This document shows positions 15,719 to 22,756 of a stretch of 22,756 nucleotides of DNA, one piece after another. The notes beneath the pieces were generated by a model. The model had not been told where the DNA came from. It was given only the letters and a program-made list of their open reading frames with translations, and made no database searches. The position numbers and the translations under genes are program-made. The DNA is from JANSWP01 sp041941305 (lineage in GTDB: Bacteria > Bacteroidota > Bacteroidia > Chitinophagales > Saprospiraceae). The stretch spans positions 1 through 22,756 of the forward strand of contig JBGTQJ010000096.1 of NCBI GenBank assembly GCA_041941305.1, in the 5' to 3' direction. How positions within the stretch are numbered: the stretch's first letter is position 1; the number at the start of each line of letters is the position of its first letter.

Positions 15719-16043
15719 GGCGATGATTTTAATATTGGTTAGGAAAAAATGTTATTCACGTTGCAAATGTGGGGGCTTCATCGCCGAAAACGGGGTTTGT
15801 CTGATGTTTGAGAGATTATGAGGAAAAAAAGGAAAAAACCGCTATCTTTATGTATCCAAACAGGCATATCTAATAAGGCCTACCTCGCCACCTCTCACAT
15901 CGCCATATTTAGACAAACAATGTATTTGACCAAAGTTTGAATGCCAAGTCGTTGGTAATCAATTCTTTGTGTAATTTGTAGGGTAAGCGACTAGCAACTT
16001 CTCCTGTGGAAGATTCCGTTGCCGTGGCAGCGAACATTTCTTC
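15719..16043. other. Divergent intergenic region between the protease and CheB-CheR genes
   Basis: This stretch must hold promoters for the minus-strand protease gene and probably for the plus-strand sensor gene. A possible plus-strand promoter-like element (ttgg at 15952 and taatttg at 15972) has non-standard spacing. No gene is credible here. Confidence 0.4.
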
Positions 16044-16100
16044 TGGAGGGTGTTCTTTTTAAAATTTTGCAGAGCAAAATTTTAAAAAGAACACCCTCCA
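16044..16100. promoter_or_regulatory. Perfect 27-bp hairpin upstream of the CheB-CheR gene
   Basis: The arms 16044-16070 and 16074-16100 are a perfect 27-nt inverted repeat around the loop AGA. It contains tggagggtg at the outer end and tttttaaaattttgc near the loop. The first 23 arm positions match 18 of 23 in the hairpin at 4501, so both belong to one family. It ends 81 nt before the ATG at 16182. Confidence 0.8.
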
Positions 16101-16105
16101 TTCAG

Positions 16106-16132
16106 TTTTTTGGCGGCTGCGCCGCCAAAAAA
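16106..16132. promoter_or_regulatory. Second hairpin in the CheB-CheR leader, terminator-like on both strands
   Basis: Six T (16106-16111) and ggcggc (16112-16117) pair perfectly with gccgcc (16121-16126) and six A (16127-16132) around a tgc loop, giving a 12-bp stem. The T run on the left arm gives a GC stem plus T tract when read on the minus strand, so it could stop minus-strand transcripts. It lies 5 bp after the 27-bp hairpin and 49 bp before the start codon. Confidence 0.65.
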
Positions 16133-16181
16133 TGTCCACATCAGAAATCGCTGGTAAGCGACCCTCCACCAAAAAAACAAT

Positions 16182-19100
16182 ATGTCTAAAGATCTTCGAA
16201 TCGTGGCGATTGGAGCTTCTGCAGGAGGACTGGAAGCTTTGTACGACTTTTTTGACAATATGCCAGATAACACCAATTTGGCATTTGTCGTGATCCAACA
16301 TTTATCTCCCAATTTCAAAAGTATGATGGATGAGTTGCTGTCCAAGCATACGGCAATGTCGGTAGAGGTGATTCAGGGAGATACCAAACCAATGCCCAAT
16401 CGAATTTATTTGATCCCTTCTGGTAGCAATATCACTATCAAAAATGGTGTTATCAGGCAGGTAGAACGATACCCTACTGGAGTCGTGAATTTGCCCATTG
16501 ACGTCTTTTTTCATGCTTTGGGGAATGACCAAAGGGAAAAAGCGGTGGGCATTATTCTCTCAGGTTCGGGAACGGATGGCAGTCGTGGCATTCAGACTAT
16601 TAAGGAAATGGGTGGTTTGGTCTTTGTGCAAGACCCGGCTACTGCACAATTTGACGGAATGCCTGTGGCAGCCAATGCAACTGGTCTGGCAGACAGTGTC
16701 TTGCCCCCTTTTGCGATGGCAAGGGAATTGGTCAGAATTACCAGTATTCCTTTCAATGGCAACTTTCCAACAATTGATCCTAAAAATTCAAAAGATGAAG
16801 AACTTTTAAATCAGATTTTGAATCGGGTAGCAGACATTACCGGGGTAGATTTTAAAGAATATCGAACGGGTACGCTCATCCGTCGAACGGAAAAGCGAAT
16901 GACCATGAACAATATTCCAAGCCTGGAAAGTTATTACGAATATATCCTGGAAAATGAAGCAGAGGCTCGCATTTTATTTAAAGAATTCCTGATTGGCGTC
17001 ACTCGATTTTTCCGCGACAAGGACGCATTTGCTATACTCAAGGAAAAAGTAATTGAACCCCTAGTAGATTCAAAGGAGGAGCACGAAACCATAAGAATCT
17101 GGATTCCAGGATGCACTACTGGAGAGGAAGCCTATTCTATTGGAATGCTCTTTCTGGAATATATGCACGAAACAAACAAGCGCCGCACTTTCAAAATTTT
17201 TGCCACAGATATCGATCGGGATGCTATTAATTATGCGAGCGAGGGCAATTATCCTGATAGTATTGCCGGAGATGTGAATGCGAAGCTTTTGTCCAAATAT
17301 TTTAATGCCAGACCAAATGTGTTTTCCGTCAAAAAAATACTCCGGCAAAGTATCGTTTTTGCAGCTCATGATGCATTGCGAGATCCTCCCTTTATTAGAA
17401 TGGATTTGATTTCATGTCGCAATTTGTTGATTTATATCAATCCGGCGGTGCAGCAAAATATGCTCAAAAATTTCCAGTTTGCGCTCAATCTCAATGCCTT
17501 TCTGTTCCTTGGTCCGAGCGAAAACCTGGGGGCGATGAAAAAGGTTTTTGAAACGGTTGATCACAAGTGGAAGATATTCAAAAATATATCAACTCAAAAA
17601 CTCAATCATATTTCAAGCAATCGCAGGAGCATGAGTGAGCGCCCCGAATTACAGCAGCTCAACGAACTCTTGCTTGAATCGGAAACGGAGCTGCACAATC
17701 GAAATTACGACCTTACTTTTCAAAGAATGCTTTCGGAGCGATATGCCCCAAAGAGTATTTTTATGAATGATCGATTTGAGATTCTCTTTATTAATGGAGA
17801 TTTCGATGACCTTTTGACAGCACCAAGAGTTGCCCGCCTGAATTTGCTGGAAATGATTGGTGACAACGATAACCTGATATTCAGAAATGGCCTTCGTAAA
17901 GTAAGTGAAACCAATAAACCAAATATTTACAAAAATGTCTTGTTTCGTAAAGGCGAAAAATCCTTCCAGTTAGATATTCGATTCGAAAAACATCGTCCAA
18001 GAGAGCTAAACGAAATGTGTGTTTACCTCATTGAATTTTTCATTAAAGGTGAAAAAATTGGAGAGGTAAATGAAGCAGAAGTAATCAACCTGGAAAATTA
18101 CAAAGATGAGCGTTTGCAAACCCTGGATAAGGAATTGAGGCAAGTACGACAGGAGAAGCAGACTTTACGTGAACAATTAGAAACTACGAATGAGGAATTA
18201 CAAGCCTCTAACGAAGAATTACTGGCTGCCAATGAAGAATTGCAAAGTACGAATGAAGAATTGCAATCTGTCAACGAAGAATTGTACACGGTCAACACAG
18301 AGCTTCAAAGCAAAATTGATGAATTGCTTTTGGTCAATACGGATACGAATAATCTATTAAAAAGCACTGAAATTGGAACCATCTTCCTTGATTTAGGCTT
18401 GCGTATTCGAAAGTTCACTCCAGCCCTTCAGGATCAGTTTAATTTGCTGGAAGCAGATATTGGACGCCCGATTACCCACTTCACCAATGCCTTCAACGAT
18501 CAAAGGATTTATGATGACATAAAAAACGTTTTGAATGACTTGAATACCATTGAACGGGAAGTTACCGATAAAGAGGGTAATATTCATTTGATGCGCGTTT
18601 TACCATACCGGACGGAAGAAAATACCATTGATGGAGTCGTTATCACCTTTGTGAATATTAATGATTTGAAACTGGCGCACAAAGAAGTAGAGGAATGGAT
18701 AGAGCGGTACTATTTAATGGAATCTTATGCTCATGACCAAATGATGATTACCGATTTGAACGGAAAAATAGAGTATGTCAATTATGTGATGGAAGGATTT
18801 GAGGAAAAGCAAATTTTGGGACATTCCATTTTTGAGTTTATGCCCTCCAACTATGCGGAAGCCTTCCAACAATCTTTCATTTCTGCCAAAACCTGTGATT
18901 CTTACATTAGCTTTGAATTTTCACTAACAACACCTGTTGGAGAAAGGACCTGGTGGAACACCCGAATTGTGCCCATCAAAATAAAAGATCGGGTGACTGG
19001 AATGGTTTTAATTTCTCAAAATTCGACCAAATTGGTAGAGCAAGAACAAACCATTCATCGACTTACAGAGGGGTTTGATCAAGAACTACAGTCCCATACC

Positions 19101-19808
19101 CAAACATTGATGAAAGAGAATCAACTACTTAAATTATCCAATGAGTTCATGGATGGTTTTGTAGAAGGTGCAGTGGCGGATTTATTGCCCAATATTCAAC
19201 TATTGGGTGAAAATGGTCATTCTGAAAACGGCAAGCAGTATCCTTCTGGAAATGGAAACGGAAACGGTCATTCCGAAAATTTGAAGCAGTTGGTACAAAC
19301 TGTTGAGTTATTGCAGGAAATGGTAGATTTTCAAAGAGATGCCAGCCAATTGGTTCGGGAAATTGATTTGAGAACCATTTTCGAAGAAGTCAAAAAAGAA
19401 ATGCAAGCACCGATCAAAAGCTCCAAAGCAAAAATTCAAACCAAATTTGGCAGAAACCGAAGTTTAAAATATATCCCTGCCTATGCTCGTCAGATATTCA
19501 AAGAATTGCTCGATAACAGCTTACGTTATCGCCACAATGGCAGAACTCCGGAAATCCAAATTATATTAGAAAAAACGAGCGACTTTCATATTCTTAGTGT
19601 ACAAGACAATGGTTCTGGAATGGATTTACAACGTTATGGACATTTTCTTTTTAGGCCCTTCAAACGGCTAACCATTGAAGGCGAAGGTAGTGGAACAGGC
19701 TTGAGCATCGCCAACTTTTTGATTTGTAAAAATGGAGGGCGACTGGAGGTGGAAAGTAGCACAGGGAAAGGGACAATCGTAAAAGCTTGCTGGAAAGCCT
19801 ATACATAA
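16182..19808 (+). CDS. CheB-CheR-PAS hybrid sensor with a histidine-less kinase module
   Basis: A 1208-residue cytoplasmic-looking protein without signal or membrane segments. The CheB methylesterase domain (about 5-190) has the triad S13 (GASAGG), H40 (IQHLSP) and D132 (GTDGS). The CheR methyltransferase domain (about 205-470) has the SAM-binding IPGCTTGEEAYS (308-319) and CRNLLIYI (412-419). A PAS-like domain (about 505-625) leads into a heptad coiled coil of NEELQxx repeats (about 669-712), then two PAS domains (about 725-830 and 845-945). The C-terminal kinase module has a dimerisation segment (about 985-1060) and an HATPase domain with N box DN (1111-1112), G1 DNGSG (1142-1146) and G2 GEGSGTGLS (1167-1175). 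The H of the usual SHDL motif is A999 (FVEGAVADLL), so autophosphorylation at that site should be impossible. No receiver domain or response regulator lies beside it. Confidence 0.92.
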   Translation: MSKDLRIVAIGASAGGLEALYDFFDNMPDNTNLAFVVIQHLSPNFKSMMDELLSKHTAMSVEVIQGDTKPMPNRIYLIPSGSNITIKNGVIRQVERYPTGVVNLPIDVFFHALGNDQREKAVGIILSGSGTDGSRGIQTIKEMGGLVFVQDPATAQFDGMPVAANATGLADSVLPPFAMARELVRITSIPFNGNFPTIDPKNSKDEELLNQILNRVADITGVDFKEYRTGTLIRRTEKRMTMNNIPSLESYYEYILENEAEARILFKEFLIGVTRFFRDKDAFAILKEKVIEPLVDSKEEHETIRIWIPGCTTGEEAYSIGMLFLEYMHETNKRRTFKIFATDIDRDAINYASEGNYPDSIAGDVNAKLLSKYFNARPNVFSVKKILRQSIVFAAHDALRDPPFIRMDLISCRNLLIYINPAVQQNMLKNFQFALNLNAFLFLGPSENLGAMKKVFETVDHKWKIFKNISTQKLNHISSNRRSMSERPELQQLNELLLESETELHNRNYDLTFQRMLSERYAPKSIFMNDRFEILFINGDFDDLLTAPRVARLNLLEMIGDNDNLIFRNGLRKVSETNKPNIYKNVLFRKGEKSFQLDIRFEKHRPRELNEMCVYLIEFFIKGEKIGEVNEAEVINLENYKDERLQTLDKELRQVRQEKQTLREQLETTNEELQASNEELLAANEELQSTNEELQSVNEELYTVNTELQSKIDELLLVNTDTNNLLKSTEIGTIFLDLGLRIRKFTPALQDQFNLLEADIGRPITHFTNAFNDQRIYDDIKNVLNDLNTIEREVTDKEGNIHLMRVLPYRTEENTIDGVVITFVNINDLKLAHKEVEEWIERYYLMESYAHDQMMITDLNGKIEYVNYVMEGFEEKQILGHSIFEFMPSNYAEAFQQSFISAKTCDSYISFEFSLTTPVGERTWWNTRIVPIKIKDRVTGMVLISQNSTKLVEQEQTIHRLTEGFDQELQSHTQTLMKENQLLKLSNEFMDGFVEGAVADLLPNIQLLGENGHSENGKQYPSGNGNGNGHSENLKQLVQTVELLQEMVDFQRDASQLVREIDLRTIFEEVKKEMQAPIKSSKAKIQTKFGRNRSLKYIPAYARQIFKELLDNSLRYRHNGRTPEIQIILEKTSDFHILSVQDNGSGMDLQRYGHFLFRPFKRLTIEGEGSGTGLSIANFLICKNGGRLEVESSTGKGTIVKACWKAYT

Positions 19809-19812
19809 AAAA

Positions 19813-19829
19813 GCCACCTATTTGGTGGC
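19813..19829. terminator. Short hairpin right after the CheB-CheR stop codon
   Basis: gccacc (19813-19818) pairs with ggtggc (19824-19829) across a 5-nt loop, 4 nt after the stop. No T tract follows on the plus strand; six T precede it in minus-strand reading. It may end the sensor transcript weakly. Confidence 0.4.
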
Positions 19830-19982
19830 AACATAGATTAAAGTAATATCGGCAAAATAGTTAATCTCATAAAAATGTGGATGGTTAGGCAAGACCAACT
19901 ACAAGAGTCAGTCCTGCCATGCTTTTTAACTCAATTACTAAAGCTATGAAACTGGCGATGTGTAGGAGGAGTTTTGAATTAA

Positions 19983-20238
19983 GAGCATGTTTAAATTTAG
20001 TTTTTTGAGTAATATGAAATGCATTTCACAGCTAATCGAAGCTTCCCGAATCAAGTTCGGGACAGGCTATTTTTTCACCACATACATGGAATGTACGTGA
20101 ACGCCGTGCAGTTTTGTTTCAACAAAACCAAATGTCCATTGGACATTTGACAGAGTGAACCGCAAGCGGATCAAAATAGCTGAAGAGTAGCGAAGAAAGG
20201 CATTCATATTAACAAAAGGGTTAATTTTAAACATGCTC
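19983..20238. mobile_element. MITE-like 256-bp palindromic element with TAA target duplication
   Basis: The ends are inverted copies (GAGCATGTTTAAA at 19983-19995 and its complement at 20226-20238). Imperfect symmetry continues inward for about 45 nt (aatatgaaatgcattt against aatatgaatgccttt). TAA directly repeats at 19980-19982 and 20239-20241. The interior is a chain of small hairpins: cccgaa/ttcggg near 20045-20061, gttttg/caaaac near 20111-20128, aaatgtcc/ggacattt near 20130-20148, and ccgc/gcgg at 20160-20169. No open reading frame is credible. This fits a non-autonomous transposable element or a mobile structured repeat. Confidence 0.65.
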
Positions 20239-20253
20239 TAAGGCAAAAAACCG

Positions 20254-20273
20254 GCTGCCTACTTTCAGGCAGC
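20254..20273. terminator. Terminator-like hairpin, better on the minus strand
   Basis: gctgcct (20254-20260) pairs with aggcagc (20267-20273) with a 6-nt loop. On the minus strand it is followed by CGG and six T; on the plus strand by accagttttgttt. It could act in both directions between the two plus-strand signalling genes. Confidence 0.45.
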
Positions 20274-20389
20274 ACCAGTTTTGTTTAAATAAGAGCCTTA
20301 AATGTGTCTTTCGGTTTTTGAAAAATTACCCTGCGCGAAAGCAAGGGGAATTCTATTTACGATTTATTTTACTAAGACTATTCTTATCA

Positions 20390-20446
20390 TGGAAAGATGG
20401 TTGCCTTTCGGCAACCAAAATAAAAGTCTTATCAGACTTCTTTCCA
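20390..20446. ncRNA. Compact three-way-junction structure, candidate structured RNA
   Basis: Three perfect stems pack into 57 nt. P1 is tggaaag (20390-20396) with ctttcca (20440-20446). P2 is tggttgcc (20398-20405) with ggcaacca (20410-20417), closing a 4-nt loop. P3 is aagtct (20424-20429) with agactt (20434-20439), also with a 4-nt loop. The junction is tight: one unpaired base, then six, then none. Both strands can form it, so the sense strand is unknown. I do not recognise a known riboswitch or ncRNA family. It could be an expressed RNA, a leader element of the downstream sigma-54 activator gene, or a repeat. Confidence 0.4.
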
Positions 20447-20660
20447 AGAAATAAACGAGTGAATTAAACTCATTAACCAATTTAAATCTGGATAATTTCA
20501 CAGCTTAATTCATTTTAAAAGTTCGCCCTTACCAGTTTGAGCATGGGCTTGTTTTCAAGTGATTCTAGCCGAGGTTATTATCAAGTTAAGGGCTTAGGAA
20601 AATAAAACACGAAGGATTAAATAAAATGGTTTTTGAGGTATTGCGTTTTAGGAGTTGTTT

Positions 20661-20735
20661 ATGAAAAAGGGAGGATTTCCGGTTTTGTGTTTTAAAATAG
20701 TTTTCATTTGGTTATTCACGTTGGCATACAACTAG
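20661..20735 (+). CDS. Possible 24-residue membrane-like micro-protein
   Basis: ATG at 20661 is preceded by AGGAG (20650-20654) with a 6-nt spacer, a rare Shine-Dalgarno match in this window. The peptide begins MKKGGFPVLC, continues with a hydrophobic run (IVFIWLFTLA) and stops at 20733-20735. A basic start plus a hydrophobic stretch resembles small membrane proteins or a leader peptide. It lies 174 nt before the sigma-54 activator gene. A chance frame of this length is quite possible, so this is only a candidate. Confidence 0.2.
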   Translation: MKKGGFPVLCFKIVFIWLFTLAYN

Positions 20736-20909
20736 GCAATTCTCATTCCTTTCACCTAACACATTGAAAATCAACCAAATAAGTTTCAACAAAATCATCA
20801 TTACTCCTTTTTTTTAAGCATTTTCCTGATATTTAAGCAAAATCAATAATTTTACAAGCTGAAATCACACTGTTAGCTTAAGATCATCGGCTTCTATTTT
20901 AAAACTTTC
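20736..20909. other. Upstream region of the sigma-54 activator gene
   Basis: A/T-rich leader with no gene. It presumably contains the activator's promoter, but no sigma-54 type GG-N10-GC element or clear Bacteroidota promoter was found by eye. Confidence 0.4.
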
Positions 20910-22688
20910 ATGGAAACATCGCATTTTAGATTATTATCCCTTCTTTCCAGTCAAGTCCAGGCCGCTCCCTGGCATTGGTCATTTTCAAAAAAACAATTAA
21001 GTACTACTTCCTACTTTTTCAAAGTTTTGAATTTGCCTGAAGGAAATGAAACTTTGAGTTTAAAGTCTATTGTGGCTTTATGCCAACAGTATTTGAATGA
21101 AACACAGCGGTACAGTATGTATGAAGCTGTCCGTGAGAGCTTTTTAGGAGGAGATACATTTACACTTCGATTCTTAATCCACTTTCCAGGAAATCAAAAG
21201 AAATGGGTTCGAGTATTTGGACATCCGGTAAAGGAAAAAGGAGCAGTCATTGGAATAGATGGTATTATCCAAAATATTTCGGATAGAAAAGCAATGGAAG
21301 ATGAATTTGAAAAAACTCAATTTGCTTTGGAAAAGGCTAATATTTTAATATTCCAATTATTGCTCAATGGAAAAATCGAATTTGCAAATGAACTGGCAAT
21401 TACTACTTTAAAATCTCAAAAGCCTACTCTTTTGCAAAAATTCTTTCATCAAATTGAATTACAATTTAATGCCACAGGCTGGCAAAAACATGCCAATCAA
21501 CTCAAAAGAAAAATGCACTTCAGGCAATCAGGCTTTTTGGTAAATTCAGATGGCGCAACCATTCCCGTATTGATGGACTTTGTATATTTTGGACGTCTGA
21601 ATCGAGAAGCCATTTATGTTTTTGCCCAAGATCAATCTCATATCAAGATTCAGGAAAAAGAATTATACAAAGCTCATACTGAATTAACACATTTACAATC
21701 TCAAATGGAAGTAGAAAAGCTGGAGGCAACAGATTTTACACCGCTCCCCGGCTTACAAAAGATTGTCACTAAAAATCAAAGCTATCGTAAAATGCTTCGT
21801 CAACTGGTACAAGTCGCCCCGACTGACAGCACAGTTTTGATTTTAGGAGAAACGGGAACTGGAAAAGAACTGCTGGCAGATGCTTTATACGAATTGAGTC
21901 ATAGAAAAGAAAAGCCTTTTATCAAAGTCAATTGTGCTACCCTACCCGAGCATTTGGTTGAAAGCGAATTATTCGGTCATGAAAAAGGTGCATTTACAAG
22001 TGCCATCAATCGCCGAACCGGTCGCTTCGAATTGGCACATCAGGGCAGCATTTTTTTGGATGAAATTGCTGAATTGCCACTCGATTTACAAGCCAAATTA
22101 CTTCGAGTCCTTCAAGAAGGTTCTTTTGAACGTATCGGCGGTACCGCTACCATCCAGGTAGATGTACGCATCATCGCTGCAACTAACCGAAATTTGGCAG
22201 AGTTGGTCAATAAAGGTAAATTCCGTCGTGATCTCTATTACCGCCTCAATGTTTTTCCCTTAGAAAATATGCCCCTTCGCCAACGGAAAGATGATATTCC
22301 TATTTTGGTTAAACACTTCCTTAAAAAATATTCAAATCGTCTTCAAAAACAAGTCAACTCAGTCAACACCAATACGTTCCAACAACTTCAAACTTACGAT
22401 TTCCCAGGTAATATCCGGGAACTTGAAAATCTCATTGAACGCGGAGTCATTCTCGCCAAAACCAATGTCCTGAAACTTGATACCATTGCTACTGAAATAG
22501 ATAAAAGAACAGCCTCTTTTAAGTCATTTGAAGCAATGCAGCGAGCACATATACTTGAAGCGCTTCAATTGACGAATTGGCGAATCTCCGGAGAACACGG
22601 TGCTGCAAAATTATTGGAGATGAATGCGAAAACGCTGGAATCGAAAATGAGGAAATTGGGGGTGCAGCGACCGAAGGTTTTGAGGTAA
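20910..22688 (+). CDS. PAS-PAS sigma-54-dependent transcriptional activator
   Basis: A 592-residue bacterial enhancer-binding protein. Two PAS-like sensory domains occupy about 16-126 (ending GIIQNISDRK) and about 140-245, followed by a short helical linker. The AAA+ domain (about 280-510) has Walker A GETGTGKE (313-320), the sigma-54-contacting loop as GAFTSA (360-365), Walker B IFLDEI (381-386), the arginine-finger region FRRDLYYRLNVFP (438-450) and FPGNIRELENL (498-508). A Fis-type helix-turn-helix ends the protein (about 540-585, AAKLLEMNAKTLESKMRKLG). There is no receiver domain, so control should come from PAS ligand sensing or partner binding rather than phosphorylation. It would bind enhancers and open sigma-54 promoters by ATP hydrolysis. 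The loop variant S for G is common in FhlA-like activators. It follows the CheB-CheR sensor by 1.1 kb on the same strand; its targets are unknown. Confidence 0.93.
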   Translation: METSHFRLLSLLSSQVQAAPWHWSFSKKQLSTTSYFFKVLNLPEGNETLSLKSIVALCQQYLNETQRYSMYEAVRESFLGGDTFTLRFLIHFPGNQKKWVRVFGHPVKEKGAVIGIDGIIQNISDRKAMEDEFEKTQFALEKANILIFQLLLNGKIEFANELAITTLKSQKPTLLQKFFHQIELQFNATGWQKHANQLKRKMHFRQSGFLVNSDGATIPVLMDFVYFGRLNREAIYVFAQDQSHIKIQEKELYKAHTELTHLQSQMEVEKLEATDFTPLPGLQKIVTKNQSYRKMLRQLVQVAPTDSTVLILGETGTGKELLADALYELSHRKEKPFIKVNCATLPEHLVESELFGHEKGAFTSAINRRTGRFELAHQGSIFLDEIAELPLDLQAKLLRVLQEGSFERIGGTATIQVDVRIIAATNRNLAELVNKGKFRRDLYYRLNVFPLENMPLRQRKDDIPILVKHFLKKYSNRLQKQVNSVNTNTFQQLQTYDFPGNIRELENLIERGVILAKTNVLKLDTIATEIDKRTASFKSFEAMQRAHILEALQLTNWRISGEHGAAKLLEMNAKTLESKMRKLGVQRPKVLR

Positions 22689-22756
22689 ACTTTGAAAACT
22701 CTTATTCTACTGAGCAACAAATTTTTCTAATATGACCCTTTCCAAAAAGTTGGAAA
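22689..22756. other. Window end
   Basis: Only 68 bases after the activator stop codon. A small aactttttg/ccaaaaagttgg-like symmetry begins at the very end (cctttccaaaaagttggaaa) and may be the start of a terminator cut by the window edge. Confidence 0.3.

Noticed and set aside
15751..20723. Identical 13-mer gttattcacgttg at 15751 and 20711, upstream of two genes
   Set aside because: In a window of this size several 13-nt matches are expected by chance, and the two copies have different orientation relative to the nearby genes.
20720..20740. Sigma-54 promoter-like tggcatacaactaggca
   Set aside because: The spacing between GG and GC is off by one from the strict GG-N10-GC rule and it overlaps the possible micro-ORF stop.
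22012..22029. GAFTSA as a defective sigma-54 contact loop
   Set aside because: Serine at this loop position is common in FhlA-like activators, and the essential threonine is kept, so loss of function is not supported.
1..22756. Defence island or toxin-antitoxin system around the NYN protein
   Set aside because: No partner antitoxin, restriction, reverse transcriptase, or other defence gene lies next to it; the neighbours are a transporter and surface proteins.

Overview
This window is a chromosomal segment of a Bacteroidota bacterium. The best guess within the phylum is the Saprospiria or a similar environmental lineage, but that is inference. The phylum call rests on three observations. Two large proteins end in type IX secretion (T9SS) sorting domains. 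They carry HYR and Calx-beta modules and a choice-of-anchor-like jelly roll, which are typical of secreted proteins in this phylum. Most starts have A/T-rich leaders without a Shine-Dalgarno sequence. No rRNA, tRNA, CRISPR array or intact insertion sequence was seen.

Layout. Bases 1-1010 hold about two and a half copies of a 404-bp tandem repeat made of nested inverted repeats; the array probably continues to the left of the window. A small NYN-domain (LabA-like, PIN-fold) protein follows (1149-1658, +), then an SLC12-type cation-chloride-cotransporter-like membrane protein (1755-4157, +). A perfect 23-bp hairpin stands just before a giant secreted protein (4576-10512, +, 1978 aa). That protein is built from about 26 paired repeats of about 49 residues, followed by HYR, Calx-beta and T9SS modules. 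Facing it is a short paralogue of its N-terminal head (10999-11487, -), separated from it by a decayed coding remnant, another long hairpin and an 8-bp minisatellite. A secreted M4 (thermolysin-type) metalloprotease with Calx-beta and T9SS domains follows on the minus strand (12086-15718), with two terminator-like hairpins behind it.

The right third is signalling. A CheB-CheR-PAS-HATPase protein (16182-19808, +) keeps methylesterase, methyltransferase and ATP-binding motifs, but its phospho-accepting histidine position reads alanine. After it comes a 1.1-kb gap holding a 256-bp palindromic MITE-like element with a TAA target duplication, a compact three-way-junction fold and a tiny membrane-like ORF. 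The last gene is a PAS-PAS-AAA+-Fis sigma-54 activator without a receiver domain (20910-22688, +).

How the genes relate. The giant protein, its short relative and the protease look like T9SS cargo for the cell surface or exterior. The CheB-CheR protein and the sigma-54 activator are sensory proteins that could act together, but the sequence does not prove it. I do not see a defence island or a clear multi-gene novel system. The unusual material is the dual-rung repeat protein, the histidine-less kinase, and the dense set of long perfect hairpins, palindromic elements and the three-way-junction fold between genes.
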